NCBI GenBank assembly: GCA_030430165.1
Contig: JAUIGL010000027.1
Location: forward strand, 1-64,000
DNA: 64,000 bases
From: a bacterium
Lineage (GTDB): Bacteria > Desulfobacterota > Binatia > HRBIN30 > CADEER01
Direction: 5' to 3'
Shown piece after piece: positions 1 through 7,798 of the stretch. Within the stretch, counting starts at the first letter, position 1. Each line of letters starts with the position of its first letter. The notes under the pieces were generated by a model, which was given only the letters and a program-made list of their open reading frames with translations, was not told the DNA's origin and searched no databases. The position numbers were made by a program, and so were the translations under genes.

Positions 1-857
1 CGAATCATCCGCTCCATGTCGCGGGCGACGCCGCGCATGCAGTCGGCGATCTCGACGGCGCAGGCGCGGCGCGACAGCAACCGCGGCTGGCCGAGGTAAA
101 TCTCGTAGTGTCTGGTGCCGAGGCGGGGCGCGAACGCCGACACCAGGGGCGCACCCGAGAGCCGAGCGAGCTCGAAGGGGCCACGCGGGAAACGAACGTT
201 CGCACCAAACATCTCGACTTCGGCGGCGCTGTCGGACCGCGCCAGTCGATCCACCTGCATGGCGACGATCTCGTTGCGCCGCAAAGCGTGCAGCAGAGCC
301 AGCGAGGACAGCGCCGAACGATCCGAGTAGACCACGTGCAGGCCGCGCTCGGCGCGCATCTGTTCGAGGTAGGGGTTGGTCGATTGGTTCTGCTCGTGCG
401 CCATGACGACGTGTGTCGGGCGGTCGTGACGCAGCAGCTCGAGGGCGGCGACGTCCCAATTGCCGAAATGCCCGGCGACCAGGATCGCTCCCTTGCCCGC
501 CTGGAGTGCAGTCTTGATCGGGTCGTGCTTGGGGAGATCGACGCGCACCGGCACCGGGCACGGGCCGAAACGTTCGAGCGTCTCGGAGAAGCAGTAGGCG
601 AACTCGACGAACATGCGCAGCGCGGTTGCCGACGGGTTGCGCGAGCTGTCACCGAGAACGCGATGCATGTTTGCAATCGCGCCGCGGCGGTTTCTGGTGA
701 TCATCGAGTAGCAGGCCGCGCCGATCACCGGCGGGGACGAGCGCTTCCACCACTCGGGGCCGTAGCTCGACCCGAGAGCGGCCAGCTGTCGCCACCACAA
801 GCCGTCGTAGCGCAGCTTGTCGGCGATTGGATTGCTGCCGGTCATCGCGCGACTCAT
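1..857 (-). CDS. Lipid A / lysophospholipid acyltransferase (LpxL/HtrB family), 3' end beyond window
   Basis: This membrane-associated acyltransferase would transfer a fatty acyl chain to lipid A or a related lipid. The reading frame opens at ATG 857 and runs off the left edge without a stop, so about 285 residues are visible. The family motif HX4D is present as GHFGNWD (His130, Asp135). The N-terminal Trp/Arg-rich segment and the following MHRVLGD stretch fit the LpxL/HtrB/WaaM family. It is divergent from a GT2 glycosyltransferase 119 bp away, which suggests a shared role in envelope lipid or glycolipid synthesis. The acyl substrate cannot be read from the sequence. Confidence 0.88.
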   Translation of the reverse strand, partial: MSRAMTGSNPIADKLRYDGLWWRQLAALGSSYGPEWWKRSSPPVIGAACYSMITRNRRGAIANMHRVLGDSSRNPSATALRMFVEFAYCFSETLERFGPCPVPVRVDLPKHDPIKTALQAGKGAILVAGHFGNWDVAALELLRHDRPTHVVMAHEQNQSTNPYLEQMRAERGLHVVYSDRSALSSLALLHALRRNEIVAMQVDRLARSDSAAEVEMFGANVRFPRGPFELARLSGAPLVSAFAPRLGTRHYEIYLGQPRLLSRRACAVEIADCMRGVARDMERMI

Positions 858-976
858 ATCAGACCTGCCTCGACTCGCCATGCCGGGGGGTTGCGTTGAC
901 TCCGCGGCGTACCCGCCCCATCTTGAGCCGCGATGCGCCTCCTCGACGACAGTCCGATCCGGGCGGGGAGCTTCCG

Positions 977-1684
977 TTGATCCAGCCGAGTGGCGATCCC
1001 GCACCCTCCGGATTCCTCGTCGCCGTGCCCGCTTTCAACTGCGAGGAGACGATCGGCGAGGTGGTGAGCGGCGCGCGCAGCCACGCGCCGCGGGTGATCG
1101 TGGTCGACGACGGCTCGGTCGACGGCACCGGCTCCGTCGCGGAAGCGGCGGGCGCCACCGTGCTGCGCCAACCGAGGAATCTCGGCAAGGGCGCGGCGAT
1201 CCGCCGGGCGCTGGAGTGGGCCGACGCGCAAGGCATCGCCACCGTGCTGACCATGGACGGCGACGGGCAACACCTGCCAGAGGAGATCCCCAAACTGCTC
1301 GAGGGTCAGGAATCCGATATCCCCACACTCGCCATCGGCGCCCGCATCATCGACGAACGAGAAGTGTCGGCGAATCGGCTGTTCGGCAACCGCTTCGCCA
1401 ACCGCTGGGTCGAGATCGCCTGCGGCGAGACCATCCCCGACACCCAGTCCGGAATGCGCGCCTATCCGGTTCGGCAGACGCTCCAGCTCGGCACCAGGGC
1501 CAGTCGCTTTGCCTTCGAAACCGAGGTGCTGATCCGAGCGGTTCGCGCCGGAATTCCGATTCGATCGGTACCGGTCCAGACCTACTACCCGCCGGCCGAC
1601 GTCCGCCGCAGCCATTATCGTCCGTTCGTCGATACGGTGCGCATCATCTTCGTCGTGCTCGGCCTGATCTTCCGACTCTACTGA
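977..1684 (+). CDS. GT2 family glycosyltransferase
   Basis: A nucleotide-sugar-dependent glycosyltransferase of the GT-A fold, about 235 residues, with no predicted transmembrane segment. The start is taken as TTG 977 because GGGGAG lies 6 nt upstream and the conserved fold begins right after it (LVAVPAFNCEETI). The open frame extends back to 827 but has no family similarity there. Motifs seen are VVDDGS (residues 43-47) for nucleotide binding and the DXD-like MDGDGQH (93-99) for metal, typical of DPM1/GtrB-like polyprenyl-phosphate sugar transferases. The acceptor is unknown. Its 3' end overlaps the convergent next gene by 7 bp. Confidence 0.85.
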   Translation: MIQPSGDPAPSGFLVAVPAFNCEETIGEVVSGARSHAPRVIVVDDGSVDGTGSVAEAAGATVLRQPRNLGKGAAIRRALEWADAQGIATVLTMDGDGQHLPEEIPKLLEGQESDIPTLAIGARIIDEREVSANRLFGNRFANRWVEIACGETIPDTQSGMRAYPVRQTLQLGTRASRFAFETEVLIRAVRAGIPIRSVPVQTYYPPADVRRSHYRPFVDTVRIIFVVLGLIFRLY

Positions 1685-2514
1685 GAGTCGCGAAGCGTCC
1701 ACGGCGCCACCGCGGTGAGCGAGCAAGAGTCGAAGAAACAGCTGCCCGCAAAACCGATTTCGAAGAAGTAGGACGCCGAGGTCGGCGACATCGCCGCAGC
1801 CACTCGCACGCTGGTCGACAGCGTCACCAGGCAGTCGCCCTCCTGACCGACGTCGTCCGGCAGAACGTAGGTCACGTTTCCCTCCGGATCCATCGTTCCG
1901 ATGAAGGCACGCTGGCTGCAATCGACGATCGTCACCCGCGAGCCAAAGCTGGACAGTTGATGGGTGCACGGCGGACGCCGCGCCAGCTCGGCAGCAAACT
2001 CGGCGGCGAGAATCTCGAGACAGGTCGACGACGAGAGTCCCAGCTGGCCCTCGTCCCAGACCCCCGAAACGTCGGGGAAATCGATGGTCGTGGTCGCCGT
2101 CGGAGTCTGCGAGACCGTCGCCGTCGCGGTCAGCGTTGCGGTCGGGGTGGCCGTAGGCGTTTCGCTCGCGGTCGCGGTCAGCGTCGCCGTCGGAGTCGCC
2201 GTCGGCGTCTCGGTAACCGTCGCGGTGGCGGTCGCCACCCGAGTGTTCGACGGCGTCGGCGTCGCCGGACAGCCGCGAAGACCTCGGTTGACCGCGGCGA
2301 CGAGCTCGTTGATCGACACCACCCGATCGCCGTTGAGGTCGACCGAGGCGCAGGCGTCGAGGTCGATCAGACCGAAGACGATGTTGACCGCGGTGATCAG
2401 GTCGCCGATCGAAACCGCGCCATCGCCGTTGCAATCCCCGCCGCACTGCGCCGCTGACGGCGCTGGCGCGAGACCCAGGCAAACCGCCAGCGCGATCGGA
2501 ATGATCCGCTGCAT
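1678..2514 (-). CDS. Secreted dockerin-like protein with Thr-Pro linker
   Basis: A 278-residue exported protein of unknown function. Residues 1-22 form a signal peptide (MQRIIPIALAVCLGLAPAP, then Ala-rich). Next come two dockerin-like calcium loops, CGGDCNGDGAVSIGDLI and a DLNGDRVVSINEL copy ending in GLRGC. A linker of about 60 residues made of TPTAT-type repeats follows, then a C-terminal domain of about 130 residues with paired cysteines. The start is ATG 2514, preceded by GAGAT. It belongs with the other Cys/Thr-Pro secreted genes of this window (3722, 18316, 20418). A cell-surface or matrix role is inference. Confidence 0.82.
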   Translation of the reverse strand: MQRIIPIALAVCLGLAPAPSAAQCGGDCNGDGAVSIGDLITAVNIVFGLIDLDACASVDLNGDRVVSINELVAAVNRGLRGCPATPTPSNTRVATATATVTETPTATPTATLTATASETPTATPTATLTATATVSQTPTATTTIDFPDVSGVWDEGQLGLSSSTCLEILAAEFAAELARRPPCTHQLSSFGSRVTIVDCSQRAFIGTMDPEGNVTYVLPDDVGQEGDCLVTLSTSVRVAAAMSPTSASYFFEIGFAGSCFFDSCSLTAVAPWTLRDSQ

Positions 2515-2580
2515 CGGATCTCATTCAAGCGAGCGGACACCCGAGTAGCAAGGCGACCCGGCGCGACTAGGACGATCCAA

Positions 2581-2839
2581 GTAGTGGGTCAGTTTGAAAC
2601 TCGGAGAGCGTCTGAAGCGTTTCGACTGCGATCGGGACGCTGGAACGCTCCGAAGATACATTGGTGGGGCTTCGCCCCCATTCGAGGGACCCTCATCCTG
2701 CCCTTCTCCCAAAGGGAGAAGAGAATTCAGATGCCTCTCCCTGTGGGAGAGGTCGGCCAGAGGCCGGGTGAGGGACCCTCGGATGACCGAGCGCAGCGAA
2801 GGCTCAGTCTAGTTCCCGAGGTCCAATCTGACCCACTAC
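2581..2839. mobile_element. MITE-like element with 24-bp imperfect terminal inverted repeats
   Basis: GTAGTGGGTCAG at 2581-2592 is repeated exactly as its reverse complement at 2828-2839. The similarity continues inward so that about 21 of 24 bases match. The 259-bp interior has no gene. It contains nested hairpins: CTTCTCCC/GGGAGAAG, CTCTCCC-TGT-GGGAGAGG, and a GGTGAGGG tail. Size, termini and lack of coding capacity fit a non-autonomous miniature element. No clear target-site duplication is visible. A related core occurs at 62395-62623. The element ends about 50 bp before the next gene and may bring its promoter region. Confidence 0.55.
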
Positions 2840-2890
2840 CCTCACCGCCCGCGTCTTTCCTTTGCGGGCGCCGCGGGACTATGTTGCGGC

Positions 2891-3712
2891 ATGGCCTTGC
2901 CCGAAGATCGCATCCAAGGCTACGCCGACGCCATCGCTCGCGACGGCTATGCCATCGTCGAAGGGGCAATCGAGCCCGACCTGATCGATGCGCTCGCCGC
3001 CGACCTCGAACGCCTCGAGCGCGACCTCCGCATCGTTCCCGCGAACAATTCGTTCGAGGGCACCAAGACCGTCCGCATCTACAACCTGCTGGTTCACGGC
3101 GAGAACTTCGAGCGAATCCCCGTCCACCAGGCGATCCTGCCGATCGTCGAGCGGGTGCTCGACCCCGGCTGCCTGGTGTCCTCGCTGTCGTCGATCGCGA
3201 TTTGCGGCGGCGAGATACCGCAGCCGATCCACGCCGACGACCAGCTGATCCCGCTCGCCAAACCTCACGTGCCGATCGTCTGCAATACCATGTGGGCGAT
3301 CACCGACTTCACCGAAGAGAACGGAGCGACGCGGATCGTCCCCGGCTCCCACCTCTACGACCACTCGCCGGAGTACGGCAAGCACTACGATTCGATCGCC
3401 GCCGAGATGCCGAAGGGGAGCGTCCTCGTATACAACGGCAGCATGTGGCACGGCGGCGGGCTCAACCAAACCGCCTCCCGCCGCATCGGAATCGCCATGA
3501 ATTACTGCGCCGGATTCATCCGCCAGCAGGAGAATCAACAGCTCGGCATTCCGCGGCCGATCGCCACGCGCTTCGCGCCGCGGCTGCAGGAGCTGATCGG
3601 CTACAGCATCTACAACGGACTGATCGGTCACATCGACAAGAGCCACCCCAAGGAGCTGCTCGGCCGGGAGCAAGACGACAAGCTGGTGTGGGAGCTGGCC
3701 GACGAGCAGTAG
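2891..3712 (+). CDS. Phytanoyl-CoA dioxygenase (PhyH) family protein
   Basis: A 273-residue cytosolic Fe(II)/2-oxoglutarate-dependent oxygenase. The facial triad is visible as HAD (His114, Asp116) and the distal His187 in MWHGGG. Arg198 in RRIGIAMNY would bind the 2-oxoglutarate carboxylate. PGSH at 151-154 is a usual family landmark. Members hydroxylate lipids or small metabolites; the substrate cannot be inferred here. No Shine-Dalgarno sequence precedes ATG 2891. A TATGTT hexamer lies 5 nt upstream, so translation may be leaderless. The next gene follows after 9 bp, so they are probably cotranscribed. Confidence 0.88.
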   Translation: MALPEDRIQGYADAIARDGYAIVEGAIEPDLIDALAADLERLERDLRIVPANNSFEGTKTVRIYNLLVHGENFERIPVHQAILPIVERVLDPGCLVSSLSSIAICGGEIPQPIHADDQLIPLAKPHVPIVCNTMWAITDFTEENGATRIVPGSHLYDHSPEYGKHYDSIAAEMPKGSVLVYNGSMWHGGGLNQTASRRIGIAMNYCAGFIRQQENQQLGIPRPIATRFAPRLQELIGYSIYNGLIGHIDKSHPKELLGREQDDKLVWELADEQ

Positions 3713-3721
3713 GCCGCGGCG

Positions 3722-4975
3722 ATGAAGCTCGCAATCGCGATCGCGCTGCTCGTCCTCTCGCTGGCGAGACCTTCGGCCACCAGCGGCCAACCGGCTTGCT
3801 CGTGCGCCGGCGACTGCAACCAAGACTGTACCGTAACCGAGGACGAGCTCGCCGACTCGATCGCCGCGATATTCTCGCCATCGGCGCTCGGCGCTTGCCC
3901 AGCTGCCGACAGCGACGGCGACGCGCAGGTGACCGCGGCCGACATCGCGGCGATTCAGCAGGGCAGAATCGAACCGCAGGCGCCGTGCATGCGACCGCCT
4001 ACGCCGACCCCGACGCCAACCGCGACGGCAACTCCACCGGCAACCGCGACCTTCACTCCGACTCTTTCACCGACCCGCACCCCGACCCAGACCGCGGTTC
4101 CGACTCCGGCATCGCGCTGGATCTCCCTGCCGCCGTTGCCGACCGAGCGCCAGGAGGTCGCGGTCGCCCACCTCGACGGGCTCATCTACGTCATCGGCGG
4201 GTTTGACGCCGGCGTGCGGGAGTCGGCGGTCGTCGAGGCCTACGACATCGCCGCCGAGGAGTGGATCGACATAGCGCCGCTACCCGAACCGGGACACCAC
4301 ATGGGCGCCGCCGCGGTCGGCGGCTTCGTCTACGCCGTCGGCGGCTGGCGCAACGGCTTTCGTCCGTTCGACGACGTCTATCGCTACGATCCCGACCTCG
4401 ACCGCTGGGACGAAGTCGCGCCGCTACCCGAGCCGCGCGGAGCGATGGCGGTCGCGGCAGCCGACGGGCGCATCCACGCGGTGGCCGGCGGTATCGCCAG
4501 CGCGGTGCGCGACCACACCGCCTACCTGCCCGAGGAAGATCGCTGGATCGAGCTGCGCGACTATCCGATCGCGCGCGAGCACATCGCCGTGGCGACCGTC
4601 GACGGCGTGCTGTACGTGGTCGGCGGACGCAGTCCGATCACCGCCAGCGCCTACCGCTGGGACCACCCCGCGGGCGAATGGATCGCGCTACCGCCGATGA
4701 TCACCGGACGCGCCGGCCACGCCGCCGCGGCGCTGGCCGGGCGCCTCGTCACCTTCGGCGGCGAAGGCAATCGAGGGCGACCGGGCGGCATCTTTCCCCA
4801 GGTCGAGTTTTTCGATCCCGCTGCCGGCCGCTGGACCCGGCTCGACGACATGGCCGCTCCCCGGCACGGCATCGGCGCGGTCACCGTCGGCGACCGCATC
4901 TACGTGCCGGGCGGGGCTGACGTGCAGGGATTCGGAACCGTACCCACCCACGACGCCCTCGAGATCGATTTCTGA
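3722..4975 (+). CDS. Secreted dockerin-like and kelch-repeat protein
   Basis: A 417-residue exported protein. A signal peptide (about residues 1-24) leads to a Cys-rich dockerin-like segment (SCAGDCNQDCTVTEDEL, then a DSDGDAQVTAADI loop) and a Thr-Pro linker. Six or so kelch blades follow, recognised by repeated VGGFVYAVGG-type GG pairs and spaced Trp/Tyr residues from about residue 130 to the end. Kelch propellers bind partners or act as galactose-oxidase-like scaffolds, but no copper ligands were recognised, so a binding role is more likely. The ATG lies 9 bp after the PhyH stop without a clear RBS. It is convergent with the next gene. Confidence 0.85.
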   Translation: MKLAIAIALLVLSLARPSATSGQPACSCAGDCNQDCTVTEDELADSIAAIFSPSALGACPAADSDGDAQVTAADIAAIQQGRIEPQAPCMRPPTPTPTPTATATPPATATFTPTLSPTRTPTQTAVPTPASRWISLPPLPTERQEVAVAHLDGLIYVIGGFDAGVRESAVVEAYDIAAEEWIDIAPLPEPGHHMGAAAVGGFVYAVGGWRNGFRPFDDVYRYDPDLDRWDEVAPLPEPRGAMAVAAADGRIHAVAGGIASAVRDHTAYLPEEDRWIELRDYPIAREHIAVATVDGVLYVVGGRSPITASAYRWDHPAGEWIALPPMITGRAGHAAAALAGRLVTFGGEGNRGRPGGIFPQVEFFDPAAGRWTRLDDMAAPRHGIGAVTVGDRIYVPGGADVQGFGTVPTHDALEIDF

Positions 4976-4996
4976 TTTCGCGAGCTCTTCGGGAGC

Positions 4997-6481
4997 TCAG
5001 CGCCGCGGCAGGATTCGGAAGATCGCGCCCTCGGTAAACGACACGACGTAGAGACTTCCGTCTTCGCCGACCTCGAGGTCGGTGACGATGCCGAACCCCG
5101 TCGCCCAGGTCAGCAGATCGGTTTCCGCCTCGTCGTCGGCAACCAGGTCCTGCAGCGCCGGAAAGTCGGTGAAGTCGAACCCCCGACGCGCCAAGTCGAG
5201 GGGAAAGGCGAAGAGCTTGCCGGTCTGGCTGTCGCCGACCAGGGCGATATCGTCGTAGCGCGCGCCGAGCGCGCTGCCGTAGGGAAACACGATCGCAGTC
5301 ACCCCGATCGGCTGCATCCAGGTAAACTCCGGATCGCTGTAGGTCGAGCCGGCTCCCGGAATGTCGAAGAGCTGATCGGGACTCTGCGGATCGAGCTCGT
5401 CCGGGCCGTGCAGAACGTGCCATCCGTTGTTGAAACCGGGATCGGCCAAATTGATCTCGTCGCGGGTGAACGGACCGTTCTCGGTCTCCCACAGCGAGCC
5501 GGTCACCGGGTCGAGGGCCAGGCCGTAGCTGTTGCGAATTCCGTAGCCGAAATAGCTCGCCACTTCGGTCACGCAAGTCTCGCCGCCGGGGCAATCGAGA
5601 TCACTGCCGCAGGTCGTCGAGGTCGTCGTACTGCAGTACGGTGTGAACGGGTTGTCCGGCGCCGGGGAACCGTCCTGCAGCAGGCGAACGATGACCGACA
5701 TGTCGTCGGGCGGCAGGCCATCCGGAGAATTGTTGAGCTGGCGCTCGACGCGAATCTCGGCATCGTCTTGGGTGCCGTTGTCGCCCATCACGGCATAGAG
5801 GACGGCGCCGTCGCCGACCCGCTGGGGATCGTCCGCCGCCGGCGGACCGAGCAGCACGATGCCCCCCTTGTGAGACACGCTGCCGATCGGCGACGGCGGG
5901 AAATGGAACAGACGCACGGGATCCTCGAGAGCCCCCTGGTCGGGATTCCAGCGATAGCGGTAGATCCGGTGCCCGAGCACGGGACCTCGATCGCTACCGT
6001 CGCCGTTCGGGTCCTCGCTTTCGCTGTAGAACAGAAAGACCGCCGGCGGCTCCTCGCTGTTCACCGCGATACCAAGCATTCCACCGAGACCCGCACCATT
6101 GACCGCGACGTCGAGAACCGGCGCTGCCAGGAGATTGCCGTCCAAGACGCGCCGAACCCGGCCCGTCTCCTTTTCCAGAACCAAGATGTCGTTTGCCGCG
6201 AGGAAGCTCATGGTGGTCGGCAGCACGAGGCCATCGACGACCCTCTCGACTACCAGCGAGGGGTCCAACACCCTCTGATCCGCGAGCGGAGTCGAAGTAG
6301 GGATCGCCGTCGCGGTGGCCGCCGGCTCGACCGTAACCGTCGGCGTCGTGGTCGCCGGTGACGTGGGAGATTCAGTCGGAGCGCCACCGGCCGAAGACCC
6401 TCCGCCTCCGCAGCCGCCGACGCAAGCCGTCAAAAGGAAACCAAGGGCGAGAAGGGTCCGGGCGAATTGAATCCAGCTCAT
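4997..6481 (-). CDS. Lipoprotein, PQQ-type glucose/sorbosone dehydrogenase-like beta-propeller
   Basis: A six-bladed propeller of the soluble glucose dehydrogenase/sorbosone dehydrogenase family, about 494 residues, anchored as a lipoprotein. The start is ATG 6481, since a frame upstream opens only with TTG at 6520. The N-terminus has a lipobox LLTAC (Cys20), then a Gly/Ser/Thr-Pro linker. Family landmarks are MLGIAV, GHRIYRYRW, SHKGG, GYGIRNSYGLALDP, WETENGP and the terminal GSLYVVSFTEGAIFRI. Sugar or alcohol oxidation in the periplasm with PQQ is known for the family. Whether this member binds PQQ is not shown. A Cys pair insert (CSTTTSTTCGSDLDC) near residue 300 is unusual. Confidence 0.85.
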   Translation of the reverse strand: MSWIQFARTLLALGFLLTACVGGCGGGGSSAGGAPTESPTSPATTTPTVTVEPAATATAIPTSTPLADQRVLDPSLVVERVVDGLVLPTTMSFLAANDILVLEKETGRVRRVLDGNLLAAPVLDVAVNGAGLGGMLGIAVNSEEPPAVFLFYSESEDPNGDGSDRGPVLGHRIYRYRWNPDQGALEDPVRLFHFPPSPIGSVSHKGGIVLLGPPAADDPQRVGDGAVLYAVMGDNGTQDDAEIRVERQLNNSPDGLPPDDMSVIVRLLQDGSPAPDNPFTPYCSTTTSTTCGSDLDCPGGETCVTEVASYFGYGIRNSYGLALDPVTGSLWETENGPFTRDEINLADPGFNNGWHVLHGPDELDPQSPDQLFDIPGAGSTYSDPEFTWMQPIGVTAIVFPYGSALGARYDDIALVGDSQTGKLFAFPLDLARRGFDFTDFPALQDLVADDEAETDLLTWATGFGIVTDLEVGEDGSLYVVSFTEGAIFRILPRR

Positions 6482-6676
6482 CGGGCGCGGCCAGCGAAGC
6501 AAGTGCGATTCCTGGATCAACGTCGCCCGAAAAACGACTGCCGACCCGAAGCGCGCCGACTGGTCAGGGCAGCCGACCTGGCAAGTGCTGCCAGGCGCGG
6601 ACGTACCTCCGCGTGAGACGTTCGCGTAGCGACTCGAATACGCCGCGGCAGCCCGATCCGCGGCGGTGACCGGTCG

Positions 6677-6922
6677 TCACGCTTTCTTGAACAGTCCGAC
6701 GACGAACAGCAGGAGCACGGCCCCGACCAGCGCCAAGACGAAGGTGCCGATCGCCCCACTACCGATCGGGATTCCGAGAAACCCGGCGACGAACTGGCCC
6801 AAAATAGCACCGAGCACGCCGACGGCGATATTGCCGAGAACACCGAATCCGCCGCCGCGCATGATGTTGCCGGCAGCCCAGCCGGCCAACGCTCCGATCA
6901 ACAAGCCAACGATCAGTCCCAT
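6677..6922 (-). CDS. GlsB/YeaQ/YmgE family small membrane protein
   Basis: An 81-residue integral membrane protein with three hydrophobic segments (about residues 1-20, 28-50 and 55-78) and the family motifs GWAAGNIMRG and GNIAVGVLGAILG. Also called transglycosylase-associated protein. Members are small stress-linked membrane proteins of unknown biochemical activity. It lies 5 bp downstream of the BON-LysM gene in the same orientation, so the two form an operon that looks like an envelope-stress pair. Confidence 0.92.
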   Translation of the reverse strand: MGLIVGLLIGALAGWAAGNIMRGGGFGVLGNIAVGVLGAILGQFVAGFLGIPIGSGAIGTFVLALVGAVLLLFVVGLFKKA

Positions 6923-6927
6923 CTCGC

Positions 6928-7398
6928 CTAGTCTCCCTTCGCCTTCGGAATTCTCAGCGCCTGTCCCGGGTAGATCTTGTCGGGATCCGACAACATCGGC
7001 CGGTTGGCTTCGAATATCATCGGGTACTTGTTGGCGTTGCCGTAGAACTGCTTGGCGATCTTCGACAACGTGTCGCCCTTCTGGACGGTGTAGAACTGAG
7101 CCGGCTCGCCCGGCTCGGCAACCTCGATCCGGTCGTCAACCTGCGCGACACCGTTGGTATTGCCGACGACGAGGATCGCCTTCTCGCGTGCCTCTTCGGA
7201 GGCGGCTTTGCCCCGCAGGATCGCGCGGTCTCCCTCGAGGGCAACCTCGACGCCTTCGATCGGCAGATCGTGCTTTCGGACGGATTCTTGGATCTCTTCC
7301 TGGGCAACCTCAGCTGCTTGGGCGTCACCGGAGAAGAAGTCGGCTGCCTTCTCGCGCAACTTTTCGCCGGCATCTCTGGCGAAGTCGAATAGTCCCAT
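6928..7398 (-). CDS. BON-LysM protein (YgaU/Kbp-like)
   Basis: A 156-residue protein with an N-terminal amphipathic region and a BON domain (about 30-95, containing VEVALEGDRAILRG). A LysM domain ends it (about 103-152: FYTVQKGDTLSKIAKQFYG, then IYPGQALRIP). The layout and length match E. coli YgaU/Kbp, a potassium-binding protein whose BON and LysM domains close together on K+ binding. There is no signal peptide, consistent with a cytoplasmic location. The first gene of a two-gene operon with the GlsB-like gene. The function is inferred from domain order only. Confidence 0.9.
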   Translation of the reverse strand: MGLFDFARDAGEKLREKAADFFSGDAQAAEVAQEEIQESVRKHDLPIEGVEVALEGDRAILRGKAASEEAREKAILVVGNTNGVAQVDDRIEVAEPGEPAQFYTVQKGDTLSKIAKQFYGNANKYPMIFEANRPMLSDPDKIYPGQALRIPKAKGD

Positions 7399-7798
7399 GG
7401 CTCGCTCCTTCCGATTCAGCGGCCGGCTGAGGGGACTCGGCCTCTGCAGCCGGCAAAGGGGTACTCAGTGCACGGGCACACTACCGAACCCCCCGTTTCG
7501 GGGCAAAGAAAATCCTACCGACGGCCGGTGGTTGGCCGAGCTCTCACAACACCGGCACGCACAGGCTGGCACTGGCCTCGTGCGCGGGCACGCGAAACAT
7601 GTTGCCGAGAACACCCCCCGGGAGATTGGTCCCCGCGGTGCGCCGAGCTTGGCCGCCCTTTGCCACCTGCCACCGGGCCGCATCCCTACAGCCCGCTCAT
7701 CAGGCGCCGCAAGGGGCAACGCGGCTCGCGGCCGGACGCGTCACCACGTCCGGCCGCGGATACTCACTTCGCGAGCAAACTGTCGCGCGATTGCCGTT
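7399..7798. other. 400-bp gap: promoter side of BON-LysM operon and hairpin region
   Basis: No credible gene was found. The right end holds the hairpin described separately at 7727-7758. The left end must contain the promoter of the minus-strand BON-LysM operon, with a purine-rich GGAAGGAGCG just before its ATG. The centre is GC-rich with no repeats that could be recognised. Confidence 0.5.
7727..7758 (-). terminator. GC-rich hairpin after the 7799 gene
   Basis: A perfect 12-bp stem (CGCGGCCGGACG / CGTCCGGCCGCG) with an 8-nt loop, 40 nt beyond the stop of the minus-strand Cys-rich gene. There is no U-run after it, so it is either a weak terminator or an mRNA 3'-end protecting stem. Confidence 0.45.

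Noticed and set aside
817-2524. Long open frames of about 550 codons on both strands
   Set aside because: They are extensions over the GT2 and dockerin genes in shifted frames with Arg/Pro-rich nonsense composition, typical of GC-rich shadows.
4982-4998. Hairpin GAGCTC-TTCGG-GAGCTC as terminator
   Set aside because: Stem of 6 bp without a U-run and overlapping the stop of the sugar dehydrogenase-like gene.
6482-6520. TTG 6520 as start of the sugar dehydrogenase-like lipoprotein
   Set aside because: It would add 13 residues before the signal peptide; ATG 6481 gives a normal lipoprotein signal.
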